The notes beneath the pieces were generated by a model. It was not told the origin of the DNA, did not search any database, and saw nothing but the letters and a program-made list of their open reading frames with translations. From the NCBI RefSeq assembly GCF_028858725.1, contig NC_084781.1:6766513-6830512 (forward strand): DNA of 64,000 nt. The letters are read 5' to 3'. The position numbers and the translations under genes were made by a program. Origin of the DNA: Colius striatus (taxonomy: Eukaryota > Chordata > Aves > Coliiformes > Coliidae). This document shows positions 24,688-38,400 of this stretch, in pieces; position 1 is the stretch's first letter, and the number at the start of each line of letters is the position of its first letter.

Positions 24688-27600
24688 TCTCCTTCCTGCC
24701 CCCCTGCCTTGGGAAGCTGCACCCCTCACCCCAGGGCCAGCACAGGAGGAACCAGATGCATTTCCTCCCCCGTGCAGCCAGATGTGTGATGAAACACCAT
24801 TTCCATCCCCACTCCAGTGCCCACATGCCGTCTAAACGGACCCTTTGTAACTCGACGTTGCCGTGGTGGCATTTCACATGGGGGAAATTGCTCCACTATT
24901 TACTGCTCTTAAATTAATTTCTCAGCAGAGGGTTTTAGACTCTTGTAATTCATGAGGATATTTTAGGTCCTGTTTACTGTCTGGTGCTTAAAAAAAATTG
25001 TCTGAGGCGTTTGTTTGCAGAATATAACGCTGTTATTGCATTAGCTTTCCCTCACAGGAGAGACAGGGCTTCATTAATGCTGATGTGGAGCTTATTGTAG
25101 CGCCGAGCTCTGCAAGCAGCGGGCGATTTTTCATCACGTATGTGTGGCAACATCCAGGAACATAAGGATGAGTGGGGAATGGTTGTAGCCTGGCATCCTG
25201 GAAGACCTTTGGGACCTCTACCGTGGAGGATTTAAAGCTTATTCTTATTCTGTATGTGAAGAACCATGTGTATAAATACCCAGACACACAGGGAGTGTCG
25301 TGGCTGCAAAGGTGGCTCATCCCTCTGAGCAGAAAAGCCCTTCATGTCCAGGCAGGGGACTGCGAAGGAGGGAGCTCAGGGTGCATCTATTTCTCTCCAA
25401 GAGCAGAGAGCTAAGACATACAGCCTGAGGTGGGATGGGAGGGGGAGAAAAAGAGAACACAAGTGCTTCATTTGAAATGTTATGAGTGTCTTTTAGTTAG
25501 TGATGCCTTCCCCTCCAAACGGCCGCGTCTCTGCAGCGGAAATTGGCAGCAATCAGGCTCACAAGCGTTGGGAAGAGATTTACTTGGACAGATGAAAGAA
25601 AAACGTTTTCTTTCTAAATGCTGGTGCCCAGAGCAAGATAATCTGCCTTTCTGTGGCTATGCATGCGGCCGGGGAGGCGGCTGTGCCTCGCAGCCCGGGC
25701 TGCTGGGGCAGGGAGAGGCCCCCGGTCGCCCTCCCAGCCCGAGCGAGGTGTCGTTTTCATCTGGTGATAATGAAAAGCTCCGCTCCAGGTTCTTCATCTG
25801 GGCTGGTATTTAGTGTGGGGTTTTGATCAACAAAATGATGCTATTTGGGATTTCTTCCCTTTTGCTTTGAAGTAGAAATGTGAGGAGGTGGGGAGGGGAG
25901 CACCGAAAGCCTGTGAAGATCCAACCCACCGGACTTCTGAAAGCCCAAGACAATAATTATTATCCCCCTGAGAAAAAAGCTTTTTCTCCAAGCTGCAGCC
26001 TTCAGATGAAAGCCCTCCTTCTTGCTTTCCTCCTTTTAACACCTCATTTGTTTTTAAGCTGGGTTATTCCTAAATGAGCAAGCATTTTGTCTGCTGCGCC
26101 CGGAGTCAGACAATAACTGAGCAGGCAGCAGCTGGGCTGGCATCGCTTCCAGGGGTCTTTGCCACGGTACCCACATGCCACAGCATCCCCTGCCCTGCCC
26201 CTGCTCAGGCAGCAGCTCAGCACCTTGTTTCAAGGTAGTTCAGCACTGCCAAATGTTCAGTGCAGTCCAGTTTTTGAAACAGAAATGATAAAGCAAATGG
26301 TAGCAAGCAGCAGGCATTGCAAAAACGTAATTGCCAGTGAACCAGTTTCTGGCTGGTTTGGGGTTTTTCCCTGCTGCTGTCTCCCAGGTCAAACAGCTGC
26401 CTGGGTGCACTGTAGGGTTTGGGGAGAGGGAAGGATTTGAGGCTTAGAGCCGGTGTTTGGGGAGCAGAGGGAGCGTTTAGTGGAGCAAAGCAGGGTCTGC
26501 CAGTCCCCTTGCCCCAGGTATAAACACCCTGGCTTTGCTGTGATCCTCAGGCACATGTGGAAAATGAGGTCTGGAAGCTTCATTCTTCCCCAAATCAATA
26601 CTTATCTCCCCTCTCTTCTGCTGTGATGAAATGAACTGTGTGACAGATGAGAGGAGAGCAGGGCGAGTGGCGCTGGGGGGGACGGGACGCGGCGCTGCCT
26701 GTGTTTGCTGTGAGGCTGACGGCAAGATACGGGGCTGCTCCTCAGGAAACATGTACCTGCTCCATGTTTACCTTTGCTAGAGGCTGGCAGACCCTGGAAA
26801 CCCTCTCTCTCCGTGTGTTTTCTTGTGTTGAAGCTGTTTAGAAGTGCTGGAGGGAGCGGGATGAAGTGCAGCATCGTGGGGTGCCCAGCACAGGGTGGCT
26901 GGGATGCTCAGACCCGTTCCCCACAGCTGTGGGTCAGACCACTGCGGTGCCACAGGGGTTCACATCCCAGCTTTGCACATATGCAGCAATGTCTCTTCCT
27001 CTTCTCAAACCTAAGAGGGACTGCTGTGTCCAGAGCAGATGCTTACTGCTCACACCTTCTCTGGGACATGATTTTTCCTCTCTCTTGTCCCACTCCAGAG
27101 GGAGAAAGAACCCAATGGTAGCTCTGCCAGCAGCAGGAAGACCCCTGCAGCCAGAACATACGCTTGTGCTTTCAGAAAATAAGGTTTTCAGAAAAATACC
27201 CCAACCCTAGCACTTTGCTCTTCTTCCTATTCATTCCCTTTCCATTTGCTTTGGCATTCTGGGTGAACACTCGGGTTTATCTCCCCTCCTCGCATCCAGA
27301 GGAGGAGAGCAGGAGGGAGGCTTTCAAGCAGCATTTAAATTAAGATTTTAAACTGGAGAGATGCAAGTTAGATCAGAGCAGAGCCTGGTCTCAGACAGCT
27401 CCCCCCAGCTCCCTGTTTGATATCGGGAAATGTCAGGGTTTGTGCTCCTGCATCATCGCTGCTGCCTGCAGACGACTGCGGCCGTGTGGTCGTTACCCGG
27501 GGAGATCTGAAGGGAAAGAGCTTGTTTTCCTCCAGGCGCCACCCAAAAAGAGCCTCATCAAGAGGGAGGGGGGCTCAGGAGTAGAAAATGGGCTGTGAAC

Positions 27601-29880
27601 GTCATCATTTGGGTCTGAATTGAATGGCTTTGTAGTTCTATGTAACTTTTAGGGTCAGCTCTTGTCTGGTCACAATATACCTGTGGTCTTCACTTCTCCT
27701 TTAGCTTTCATGTGTCTGGGGGGAAATGCGCTGTCTCGTGTGTGTATGGCACTGTGCCTGAGGGGCTGATCAGTAGCCAGGGCCTCTTGGCACTGTCAAA
27801 ATGCAAGGGATAAATAATAGTAAACATCCAGAGCTCCATCTGATGCCTTCCCAACCCACCCACGCCTGGAAACGTCGCAGCTGTACAGAAACGTTTCCCC
27901 CTGGCAGGATTTTTCATGTGTGTGGGCTCCAGACCGGGGAGGGGGAAAGTTGCTTTATCAGTTTGGAGTTTCTTCTTTATCAAGTTGCTTTATCGTGGTG
28001 TTGTGGCACACGAGCTGCTGGCATCACCTGGGACTTGTGGGCACACACACCCCCAGGTACACAAACATCTCTGAGCCTCGGAGGAAGCATCTCCAGCTCA
28101 GCCCGTGGCTCCTGCCTGGAGTGAAAACTCTCGCTGTGCCTTATTTAAGGAATGAAAGTTGTTTGTATCTACTGTTTGCTTGGAGGGAGTAACAATTAAA
28201 GACAAAAAGCAGCCAGACACGAAGCTCTAGGGGCCTGGCAGATAATTAGTGCCACAGTGGCAAACGGTGAACACCCACCAGTGAAAGACCATGGCCCACA
28301 AATCAGGAATTCACTCGCAGGCTTTGCAGAGCTGGGCTCTGGCCTGGGGAAGGAAGGTTCTTCCTTGCCCAGGTGACCCTCAATACTTGCAGCAGGGTAT
28401 TGCCACGACAGCCTCTTTGCTCTCAGACCATCGAAAGCATCTTGTCCCTGCAAACTGGGAAGGAGTCTTCCCAGACACCCCAGCCAGAGACCACAAGGAA
28501 TCGGTGAAATGTTCTCTCTGTTCCTGTAAAACAGAAATAGCTACAGGGGTACAAGATGGGTTGTTGTCCCAGAATACTTGGGAGAAATCACCTTTGTTCT
28601 GTGGTGTTGAGAGCTGGCTGGCTGTGCACAGCCTCTGGCTGTTGGAGGCTTCCCCGAGGCAGCTTTACCTCCCTGGTCTAAATCCAGCCCTTCTCTGGGG
28701 ATTCTCATTTGTCATCCCCACGCAGGTCTCCTCAGGCAGCAGACTCCTTGTACAGGGCCCTCCCTATTCTCCTTCAGTATTTAGAGGGTAACCATGAAGC
28801 CTATTCCTTTTCAGCCGTTAGTATCTTGAATTTCAAGTGCCTAAGATACTGCAGCTTGAAGCCTGTTCTAAGACTCTCAGAACCTGGACTGGTTTGACCT
28901 CTCAGATACGCAGACATCTCTACCTTTACTGTCTCTTACCATCTTGGCAGAAATAGAGAGTCAGGTTCATCTCCAGCGCAGGAAAAATGAGGAGTGTTGC
29001 AAAAAATCAATGTTCAGCGGAAGGCAGAAGTGACTGCAGGGCTGAGGAGCGGGGGGAGGATGCTGCTCACAGTGCCTGAAAGGTTATCTTAGCTAAAGAC
29101 AATAAAAAAGCACTCCACAAAAAGGCAGCTAGTGCCAAGTCCACCTAATCCTCGTGGCGTCTCACAACTTCATTGTGGGAGCGCCTCAACCTCCGCCACG
29201 AATATGATTCTTGTCCTGCTGATCGATTCCCGGCTGCAACGGCAGAGCTGTAGCTTTGCTGCCATCCACACTAACCCCAGGGATGCTGGGAGGGATCCCT
29301 CCTCCTCCTGCAGGATGCTGCATGAGGGTGAATGGAGGGCTCTTGCCAGGAGAGGGTCTGCAAGTGACCTTCTGAAGTCCTTCCATGTGTTTACTTTGAA
29401 GCAATTAACAGGCTCAATAACTGGAAAAACTAGTTTGAGAGTCCTTTGTTAGGGCTTTTACTGGGATGGATGGATGGGGAACCCAGAGAAGCCAGTCCCT
29501 GGACTGTGAATAAAGCCTTGTTCCAGACTTGGTGGGAGACAGGGCCCAGTTATAGAGGAAAAATGGTCTCATCTGAGTTTCATCTGCACGATATTAACAG
29601 TTTTGCTGGAATGTGCTCGTCACGTTGTCAGAACACAGGGATGTTTGGGAAGCCTTCAGAGGTGGTTTAATTAGCAAAGGTAGTTGGCAGGGCATTTTGC
29701 ATTATCTTCCTCCTTCTCTTTCCACTAATGCTCTGTAATTCCTGCCAGCCAAGGAGCACACGGGCTTTGCTGCACGTAATCAGCAGAAGGGGCTTCAAAG
29801 GCAGCAGGCAGCTCAGCTTCAAAAGCCGTGGGGAGGGAGGTCGCTTTGGGAGTTGCTGTGTGCCGTACCTGCCCCGTGAA
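24688..29880. other. Noncoding with an AT-rich island at 24.9-25.15 kb
   Basis: The island 24,885-25,150 holds CTTAAATTAATTTCTCAG and AATATAACGCTGTTATTGC. A smaller one lies near 25,950 (CAAGACAATAATTATTATCC). I saw no exon, UTR or repeat in the remainder. Confidence 0.35.
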
Positions 29881-29940
29881 AACAATCAGATCAGACCCAT
29901 CCTGCAAGCAAACAGTCAGAGCAGACCCGTCCTGGTCCTG
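29881..29940. repeat. 30-base direct duplication
   Basis: Two adjacent 30-base units begin AACAATCAGATCAGACCCAT and AACAGTCAGAGCAGACCCGT. They differ at three of the first 24 positions and diverge at the end. Confidence 0.8.
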
Positions 29941-32799
29941 TGCAGTGGGCACAGCCCCGGGTGCGATCCAGGTGCGGCGCTGGGCAGGGCATCTCTGCCG
30001 AGCAGCGGGGGATGTGGGATGCTCCGAGGGGGTCTCGGTGCTGAGCCATGCCTGATTCCCATGGGAAGGTCTCAAGTGCTTCCCTGGGTGGCAGCAGGGC
30101 TCAGGACTGCACCGGCATCCTCTTGGCAGCGCTGCTGGCGTTCCCCTGTCAGTCTGTCTGACGTCCCAGGGGCCCAAGACTCCTGCAGTGGTAGGCATCA
30201 AACTACAATCAGATCAACTTTCTTAACTCCTTTTCTTTCCCTGCGAGTGAGAAACGCCACTGGGTATGGCCTGATCACACTAGCAGCATAGCTCGGGCTG
30301 TAAGTGGTCAATTACGGTCAGCAGCAGAGTGCTGCAGCGGCTGGTAGCTCACAGTGCTCTGTTTCCACTGGTGCTTTCCCCAGTGAGGAAGGTGTCAGGG
30401 AGGTGGGGGAGTGGGCAGGCACGGGGCTGCTGGGCCCACGTGAGTGAATGTGGGGCGATGACGTTTGGCACTGAGCTTGCGCCAATTTCAGCGGGTTCCA
30501 GTGGATTTGCTGCTGCCGGGGACTTCAGGGGATGAAATATACCTGGATGGAAAGAGGAAAATAATGTTCCTACCCATCTGTTCAGGGCTTTACTCCCTGT
30601 AGCTCTGCTTTTGCGCCCATTGCTGCTTCCCTGCGTGGCTTGGCATGAGGGGCTCCCTGCGAGTAGCTTCTCCAGGGTGGGCTCGGGCTCCACTCACCCC
30701 TTGCAAAGTGGAAAGTCCCCCAGCAGAAAGCAAAGCTGAAACCTCTGCTTTCTCAGTGCAATCTGGCTCCTGATAGTGAAAGGAGGTTTGGAGAAGGTTA
30801 CGTTCTTCAGGAAGGCGGCTCCGTTACCTGCAGGAGTGAGTCACATTTGACAGGGGATGCAACTCGGGGAGTCTCAGCTGTCAGTCAGACCCAAAGCACA
30901 TAACACACGGCAAACACACGACCTGCCAGCCCATGCCAGTGCCACCCCCCCCACCTGGGAAGCTGGCACCTTCCCGCCTTCAATCCCTGGCTGAGGAAAC
31001 AAGGGGAAAGCGGGCTCTGAAGGGCAGGTCTTAAATATTGCAGAGACGTCTAGTTATGTAGAAATAAAATATGAATTTTAATGTGAGACATTAACATGAG
31101 CTCTTTTAGGAATAACTACAGGACTTCATGATGAGCGTGTTAGAGCAGTGCTTCAGCACAGGTGCCTGCCAGTCTTCATAAATCAGCTCCAACAAGTTAA
31201 TTCTTCATAAAGGAGGATGAATTTGAATCTCGGGGACGGATGAATGGGTACATAATAAAAGAAGCTTGGAGAGCTCAGGTCCTGCCAGGTGGGAAGAGCG
31301 GGGGCAACGAGACGTTCCTTAAACCCCACCGAAGATCAGGAGCCTTTGGCAGAGCCCGTTCAGGGGCCGGGCACGGGGCATCCCGCGTCAGCTTGGATCT
31401 TGCAGAAATTCTCCCTCTGGAGGGGGTGTGATGGCAGAACTGGATTGGGAGGGGTGGAAAGGTCAGATGCACCTGCAGGTTTTGGCCAGCCTGTTTGGAC
31501 ACTCCAAGGCACGGTCGCAGTCTCTGCAGCCGCTCTCCTCAGGTCGGGGCAGCTGCAGCGAGCTGGGCTCTGCACTTGCTGGTGTCGGATGAGCTGCTCC
31601 ACAGCCACCGCTTCTGCCACCAGAAAGATGGTGGAGTTGAAGGTCAGAGGGAGCAAGAGGCAGATCCCCTTGGTTTCTGCCTCTCCCTGAGACCTTGCAT
31701 TGTGTCCCCACTCCCTGCAGCTCTGCCAATCGCTCCTCCCTTGTCACTGGTACCGTGACCTTGTTCAGATCAGAGGTTTTACAGGTTGAGCTCTGGAAAT
31801 GTGGTGGGAACCCAGCAACTCACACAAATGCCATAAATATTTCAATGCACTGGTGAGGACAGGGAGAACAGGCTTTTTTCCTCCCTGTAAATAAAAGAGG
31901 ATCACTTGTTTTCTATTCCGAGAGCCACCGCCTGCCTCAGACAGTAATATTTTAAAGTTGATTGGATCTTAAAATGGTAAGAGGTCCCCGGTGGCCCGAC
32001 TTTAGCTGGCATTATCAGCTCAGTCATTGTCTTACGAAGCAATCTCCTCTTGAACCATCCCGTGCTCCCTCATCCTTTAAAAGCAGGCAGCCCGGAAGCG
32101 GCTCGGCTCTCTCGGGCTGAGGCCGTGTGCTGCTGGCGAGGAATGAAGATGAATATCATCGCGCCCGTGACCTTGGCAGCAGCCAGCCTCGTCCTTGGGA
32201 CTCGCCGCACCTCCCAAGGTTGCTGTTTGCTGTTCTTTATTCACCGGGGACCGGTTGACAGTGCCATCCTTCAGGCTAAAAAAAACCCCACTTCGAAGGG
32301 AGAGAGCTGGAGGAGTGTGATGGAGCAGGCAAAGCCCCGAACCACGAGGTCCTGTAGCAGTCAGCAGCGTCCTACCCCTGGGGCAGAGGGGCCCAACCCT
32401 CTGAGGGTCTGTAAATGTCTTGTGGCATCGTGTGTGCCTCTGCTCCTGCCATCGAGGCAGATTAAAACCTGGTGAGGGTCCTGGAGCCAGGAGCTGCCAT
32501 GGGCTTCGCCAGGAAAGATGTTTTCAGTCAGAGCTGCAGCTTTTGGAGAAGAGTCTTGGCACGTCCCCACCTGAGATCCAGTGCGGTTTGCATGATGGAA
32601 TTGTGAGGGAGGGTTTCCAGAAGGCAGGGAAAAACATCTCTGGAAAAGTCTGGACTCATCTCAGTGTTGAACAGGGAAGCAGAGGGGCGAGGCGAGCGTA
32701 AGGATGGGCTGAGGGAGCACCTGCCTTCCCCACGGCTGCCCGGGGAGAGGGAGGTTTCTGACAGCAGACGGCTCCCGAACGGAACAGGGAAAGGCAAAA
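29941..32799. other. Noncoding with islands at 31.0-31.3 and 31.8-32.1 kb
   Basis: 31,025-31,260 contains ATAAAATATGAATTTTAATG and CATAAATCAGCTCC. 31,825-32,060 contains AGTAATATTTTAAAGTTGAT. Both are bounded by GC-rich sequence with no coding signature. Confidence 0.35.
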
Positions 32800-32960
32800 T
32801 TACACCTAATGGTTAGAAACGGGACTTGGACAGATCCAGGCAAAAACAGGGGACAAATTCTTAGCAGCAGGGTCATAAAACATGAGAGCAGTTTACCCAG
32901 GGAACGGCAGCGCAGCTTCTCCAAGTGTTTAAATCACCGGCAGACATCCCCACGGTCTCC
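32800..32960 (+). mobile_element. Old CR1-like fragment, sense
   Basis: TTACCCAGGGAACGGCAGCG then CTTCTCCAAGTGTTTAAATC parallels the CR1 3' region 'cccagggaagtggtggagtc ... ctggaggtgtttaa'. The upstream part around the TTAGAAACGGGACTTGGAC stretch is more doubtful. Confidence 0.45.
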
Positions 32961-32999
32961 GGGCACAGAGCGGTCTCTTTCCTTTTTGCCACGTTCATT

Positions 33000-33450
33000 C
33001 TGTTCTTAATTAGGTTTCATTAAAGAAAAAGGATTACAAACTCCTGCCGTTGGATTGGCCTTTGTGGTGAGTTTTCCCTCCAGTTCCTGCCTGAGCCCTG
33101 TGAAACTCGGGTTGGCGGCTGTGGTTTTTATTACAGGCTTTGAATAATTCCTCCCAAAGACCCTCTCGTAGGAAATGAGACCGATACTTAGATGGCTGTG
33201 GTATCTAGGAGACTGGCAGAGCTTGTGCTCTGCCTGATTATCCAAAGCAGTTGTCGTGTTATTCTCAGCACTAATGGTATATAATTATGTATTAAGGCTC
33301 TCTCCAGGTAGAGCGTCTTGGGGCAATTAGAGCATGCAGCAGAGGACACAATGAAGACCCCAGGCCAAGTGACTTCATCCCTCTGGAAAGGGCAGTAATT
33401 GTCCCAAAACAGATTGTTTGTGCTTTTCCTGCCTGACATTAAAGCAGATC
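33000..33450. promoter_or_regulatory. Long CNE-like island
   Basis: About 450 bases of AT-rich unique sequence, including TTAATTAGGTTTCATTAAAG, GGTATATAATTATGTATTAA and several TAAT homeodomain cores. It is the longest such block on this side of REXO2. Confidence 0.35.
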
Positions 33451-35377
33451 CATTAGAGTGGATCATCTAGAAAGACCTCACCCGAGCTCCTCTGAGAGCT
33501 TTTCCTGGGGCTGTGGCGAGCAGGGTGGAAGGACCCCAAATGTCAGCTCTGTGCTGGGAACCCCGTGTGAGGGTCCAACCTCTTGTTCTAACAGGGGAGA
33601 TCTGATTAGCCCTAGTTTATCTACTGGTATGATTGATGTTTAGAAAGGTGTATCTTTGAGGAGCTGCCCGTTCTCGTGAGCGTTCGGCGCGTTTCTCGGG
33701 GAGGCACGGCTGCAGAGCTGTTGGCTTCTCAGCAGCTGCCTCCACCTGGGCACTGTGGCTGGGTGTTTTAATTCCTGTGGGATGCTTTCTGGGAGCTTTG
33801 GTGACAGAAGTGTGCACATGGAGAGGTGCTGGGGGGACCTGGTTGGTTGGTCTGCTCCACGGTGTGCAGAATGAGGGGAGAGAAGAAACCCAGTGAGCAA
33901 CACCAAACATTTCCCACGTCTGCTTTGAGGAGAGCTGTAGCTCTGCAAGGAGGGAATGGTCTTTTATTGAGAAAATGTGTGGTCTTCGTGTTCCCAGGCC
34001 AGTTCCCTGTGAGGAGAAGAGACATCAGACACCAATTCAGTGCTGTACTGGAGGATAGAGCTGAGAAGTCAGAGATGATGCATTTACTTCAAAAAAGAGA
34101 TAAATCACCAGGGTCTGGGATGAATGGTCTCTTAAACAAATGGCACAAGCGTGGCTGTTTCTCTTCCTGAGCCTTCTCCAGCCTGTCACCTCCCAGGGGA
34201 GGGGAGCCCAGGGGTGCCTCGGGTGCCCAGGCTGTGCTTCCTCTGCAGAGGCTCCCAGGCAAAAATACCATCCAGAACTGCACAGATGCCTTGGATACAG
34301 GGCCAAGGTATGGGGGAGAAGGCAGGAACGACAACAGCAAGCATCTGACGCCCACCACAGGGGAACTGGGGAGGTGGGCTGCTTGCTGCCCCTCTGACAC
34401 GTGCCACGCAGACACCCACATGGCACGGGGATGCAGCCAGTGCTGCTCCCTCCTCCTCCTCCTCCTCGATCCGTTTGGAAACGAGGGGAATCATACCTGG
34501 AAAGATAATCTGTACCTGGAGTAGCTCGCTGTGGCCGCGGGAGCTGTGTCTTCTGAGCACAGCAGCCCAAGGGAACCCCCTGAGCAGCCTCCCTGCCCCG
34601 GCGCTGTCGCCATGCTCCCTCACCAACAGCGGCTGCTCTTCCCTCTGCCCGCACTCTGCGGCTTCTCTGTGCTCGGGAGACCCCGCCAGCCCGAGCTCTG
34701 CAACAGCAGCTCGGTGGGAGGGGGCTGGCTGTGGGGTCAGCGTGGGAGCTCCTGCGGGGGAAAGGGGAGCACGTTGGCAGGTGTGCCTTGCAGGTAAAAT
34801 CGTACAGCCCATGTGCAAAAACACAAGGCAGCTCTTGCCCCAGAGGTGTGAGCAGGGAGAGAAAACGAGGACACGACAGGCTGGGGAGCTCATGGGGCTG
34901 CTGAGCAGCCCCGGAGCAGCAGCAGCAGCCTGCCGGCAGCTGTTCACAGCCCACGGGGCTCTGGTCAAGGCTGTGCCATCCATGCAGATGCTTCCCCTCC
35001 AAAAACAAGACTTAGCACCCGTCCTACCACTGGCATCTGGGATGGCCTGTCTGCAGGGAGAGCTGGCACAGCCACAGCGTGGACTTCAAAGAGGCTTCTG
35101 AAGAAGCTCTGCCTCAAGGATAGGAAGGAAAGCACCAGGTACCCCACTTAATGTTTGCCCACAAGCAGACAGGTAGGCAGGTGTGTGCCCTAGAGCAGGG
35201 GGAACACGAGCGGTGCAGTGGCATGGGCAGCATCCCAGTGCTGCTGCAGCCCAGGCAGCTCACACACTGGAGTTCAGAGGGAAATGAAGCACAGTTTTGT
35301 TTTCAACTTGGCTATCTAGAGGGAAAGAGGAAGGAGCATCTCGGCAGGAGACGAGGGCCCTGGAGAGCTCTGCTGCG
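33451..35377. other. Noncoding, GC-rich
   Basis: No gene recognised. Several long overlapping open frames on both strands (for example 34,037-35,008 minus) have no family resemblance and are Cys/Pro/Arg/Ser-rich, as GC-rich noncoding DNA produces. Confidence 0.4.
34449..34467. repeat. (TCC)n triplet repeat
   Basis: About six TCC units. The bottom strand is GGA repeats, which account for the poly-Glu/Gly runs in the overlapping open frames. Confidence 0.8.
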
Positions 35378-35448
35378 AATTCCCTGCATGACCTTAAGCA
35401 GGTCACTTCATCTCTCTGCGCCTCATTTCCCTTCTGCAAAGCTTGGAG
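35378..35448 (+). mobile_element. MIR SINE core relic, sense
   Basis: GCATGACCTTAAGCAGGTCA then CTTCATCTCTCTGCGCCTCA and TTTCCCTTCTGCAAA closely follow the MIR core (tgaccttgggcaagtcactt, then aacctctctgtgcctcagtt). This is an ancient amniote-wide SINE that rarely remains readable in birds. Confidence 0.75.
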
Positions 35449-38400
35449 AGCACAATCCTCCCTCTGGTCTCGTCTGCCTGGCTCGGGAGCACACGTTTGG
35501 TTTGTTCTGTGTCAGTGTGGGGTCAGCACGGTACAGGGGAGGACCATGGTCAGGGGCAGCTGCAGGACAATGTCTCTGGTTGCACCTTCCTGCAGGATGC
35601 ACTTTTATTTCCAAGTAGAGCTGCGTGGAGGGAAGGTTTTAGCTCTGTCAGACAGTACACTGCATTAAACCAGGTGCAGAACGGTCCTGCTTCTTGCAGC
35701 CACACTCTCACAGCCAGTGTCTCTGGCTGTTCCCTCTCATTTACCTCTGCAGACGTTGGCATTGGAGCAAAGGAGCGAGTGTGACTGTGTCGGATGCTCG
35801 TGATGCTGCCAGAGGCACTGAGCGAGTGTTTGCTTGAGGAGTATGGTGGGCAGCCCTTGGGAGGGCTGCTGGCAAGTGAGGTTTGTGGCCTGCCACTCAG
35901 AATGGCACTTGAGAGAGGAACACAAACCATCTGGAAAGGGACAAGTGTGGAAGGAGAGAGCCTTTCCCCGGGGCTGAGGCTCTCTGCTGGTCTCGCAGCT
36001 CCCCCGGCAGTGGGACCCCTGCAACTGCAGCTGCTGTGGGGATGGGAGCCCTCGGTCCACCCCAGGCTCCTTCCCATCAGCCTCCCACTGCTTCATTTGC
36101 ATTTGCTTAATTACTGCCCCACACCAGACTGCCACGGGGGCATCCTTAATCACCCTCAGTTCCTGGGGGTCAAAGGGAAAGGCTGGGAGCAGGAGAGCAG
36201 GGCCCAGTGGCATCACCCCAGTGCGTGGCTCTGGCACAAGTCGGGTCTGAGGGCAGCAGAGAGGCTTTCAGGGGATTTGCCCACCTGAATGGTTTGTTCA
36301 GTGTGCCGGGCCTTTGGAGTGACCTCTCTCGTGCTGTGGGAGTGATTAGGGACTGCTCAGTGCACCGCCTAATTGTTCTCTTTCTCCAAGTACTTTGTAC
36401 TTGGCCCTGGGGAGGGGGATGTGGGGGAACCGTGCTTGCCGAGGCCAGGCAGGTTTCTGACAGGCGGTGTCTGACGGAGGCCTGGCCGGGTAATTTTGCA
36501 CGTCCTTGTTTTGTCATGTAGGCCACTTAAAGTGTCACGGAGATTTCACTGTCCTAAAAGCTTATCTGTCAGCATCAGTGAGTTATTCCAGTAAAAGGGT
36601 ATCATCAACAGCAGCAGGAGGAGGGGTGGGGGGTGAAAAACAACAAAGAGACAAGACAAGGCACGTCTGAAGGTCTCTGGGAACAGCGGGCATCGGAGCA
36701 GGGGGAAGCGCAGGGCTCTCGCTCTCTTTTCCTTTGCTTCCGTGGAACACGAGCTGGTGTTTTCCCTGATTTCCATGGTTTGCACCCAAACAGCACAGTG
36801 TGGAAGGAGGAATGGACTGATGGGCGCAGGGGACAGCAGAGAAAAGGTGTTTGTGCCTGGATGGGTGCGTGGGTCACGGGCTGTGCGCTCTGCCGCTGCG
36901 GGAAGCTCGACTGCCTGTGTCTGCACAGTGGATTGCATGGGGAAAAGCCTCTAGCACAGGGATGCTGGGAGCTGCCAGGGCCTCTTCTGAGCAAGGAACC
37001 AGAAAACACCCTCACCTCGTGCAGTAGGTGGGGGTTAGTGTGCTGTCCAGGGACGGTGTGCAGCAGGGAGGGGGATTTCCATAGTGGCTTTTGCCCCAGT
37101 ACAGGATACTGCACTGGAATTCGTCTCCTTTGGAAATCCACTGGCAGGCTGGATCATACCCAAACGTTGCCTAGACATGCATAATGTATTTGTTCCAAGT
37201 GATTTGCTTCTGCAAAGTGTCGATGAGATGGATTGGGAGCCCCAGGGGTGGCGGAGCAAGGGGAAGCAGAGGGGAATTGCAGCTCCCCCTTGTTCCGAGG
37301 GCTTTGGCTATCCTCCTCCCCTCCCCATGGAGAAACCCATGGAGAAGAATCCTCCATCCCAGAGCCTGGGGAAGCCTTGTGTGTGAGAAGGATGAGGGTG
37401 CTGTCAGCAACACAGGCAGAGAGAAGTGGTGTGGGATGTTTCAGCAGGACTGCCACAGCTCCAAGCTGTGCTCCAAACCTCCTGCAGGATCTGGAGCAAG
37501 TTGACAACTGTTCTGTCGTTTTGTGGGGAGAGGATGGGGGTTTTTTTCTGCCAGACATAAATAATGAGAGCTTGATAGAGCGTGGGGGGAAAATGTTGAC
37601 TTGTTGCTGGAGAAGGGAAGCACAACATATTTCCAAACAGAGCGGGTTATTTACCAGCAAACCTCCTCCGCCGGGGCCGGCTGTGGGCGCGGGGAACAGC
37701 CCAGCTCCCCGTGCTGCCCTCACTCTGCTCGCTGCAGGGAGGGCCCTGGGAGCTCTCTGCTCCTTTCTCAGGGTGGGCATTTTCTTTGTTTGCCCACAGG
37801 ATAATGCTTCTGCTGCCCCTTTTGCTGGCGCTGCGAGGGTGGGTGTTTGTGGCCGTAGCGATTGCACATTCAGGGTGCGGACGGCTCCAGAACCTGGATG
37901 GAATAAGTGATGCTGGTTTTTAACTCGCCTTGGAATTGTGTCAGAAATCCGTGGTTACATTTTTAATGTGGTATTAAAAGGACTGGAGGCCTCTCAGCAA
38001 ATTCCTATTTCAAATAAATAATTACTGGAGCCGAGATAACGTATTAAATCAAATTGAAAAGCCCAGGCAGGCTCTGTGTTTGCCTTCCAGTAGTTGGGGT
38101 GGTGGTTCTTTACAGCTGCCACATCCCAAAATGCACCGAGATGCCCAGGGCTGCACCCAGGGGCCGCGGTGCTGGGGTGGCAGTGCCTGGTGACAGCAAG
38201 ACCTGAGGCTGCAGCCTGGGGCCACCGCGCTCGGCCACGTCACGTTTCAGCTCTGCGGGTCGGGTCAGATGTGGCCTTCTGAGCTGACTGCTAAGCAAGC
38301 AGAGGTGTCCTGCTGGGTTTGTTACTCCCGTTTGCCTGTTAAAGAAAGGAGAGAGGGAGATGAAAAGGAGGGAGGTTGGTTTGATGGTGCTGCCTGTCAT

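Noticed and set aside
34037-35008. 323-codon minus-strand open frame, with 265- and 208-codon frames overlapping on both strands
   Set aside because: Three frames open at once over the same GC-rich DNA indicate low stop density, not coding. No domain or splice pattern is visible.
37154-37910. Overlapping 237- and 225-codon frames on opposite strands
   Set aside because: Mutually antisense open frames in GC-rich sequence with no family resemblance.
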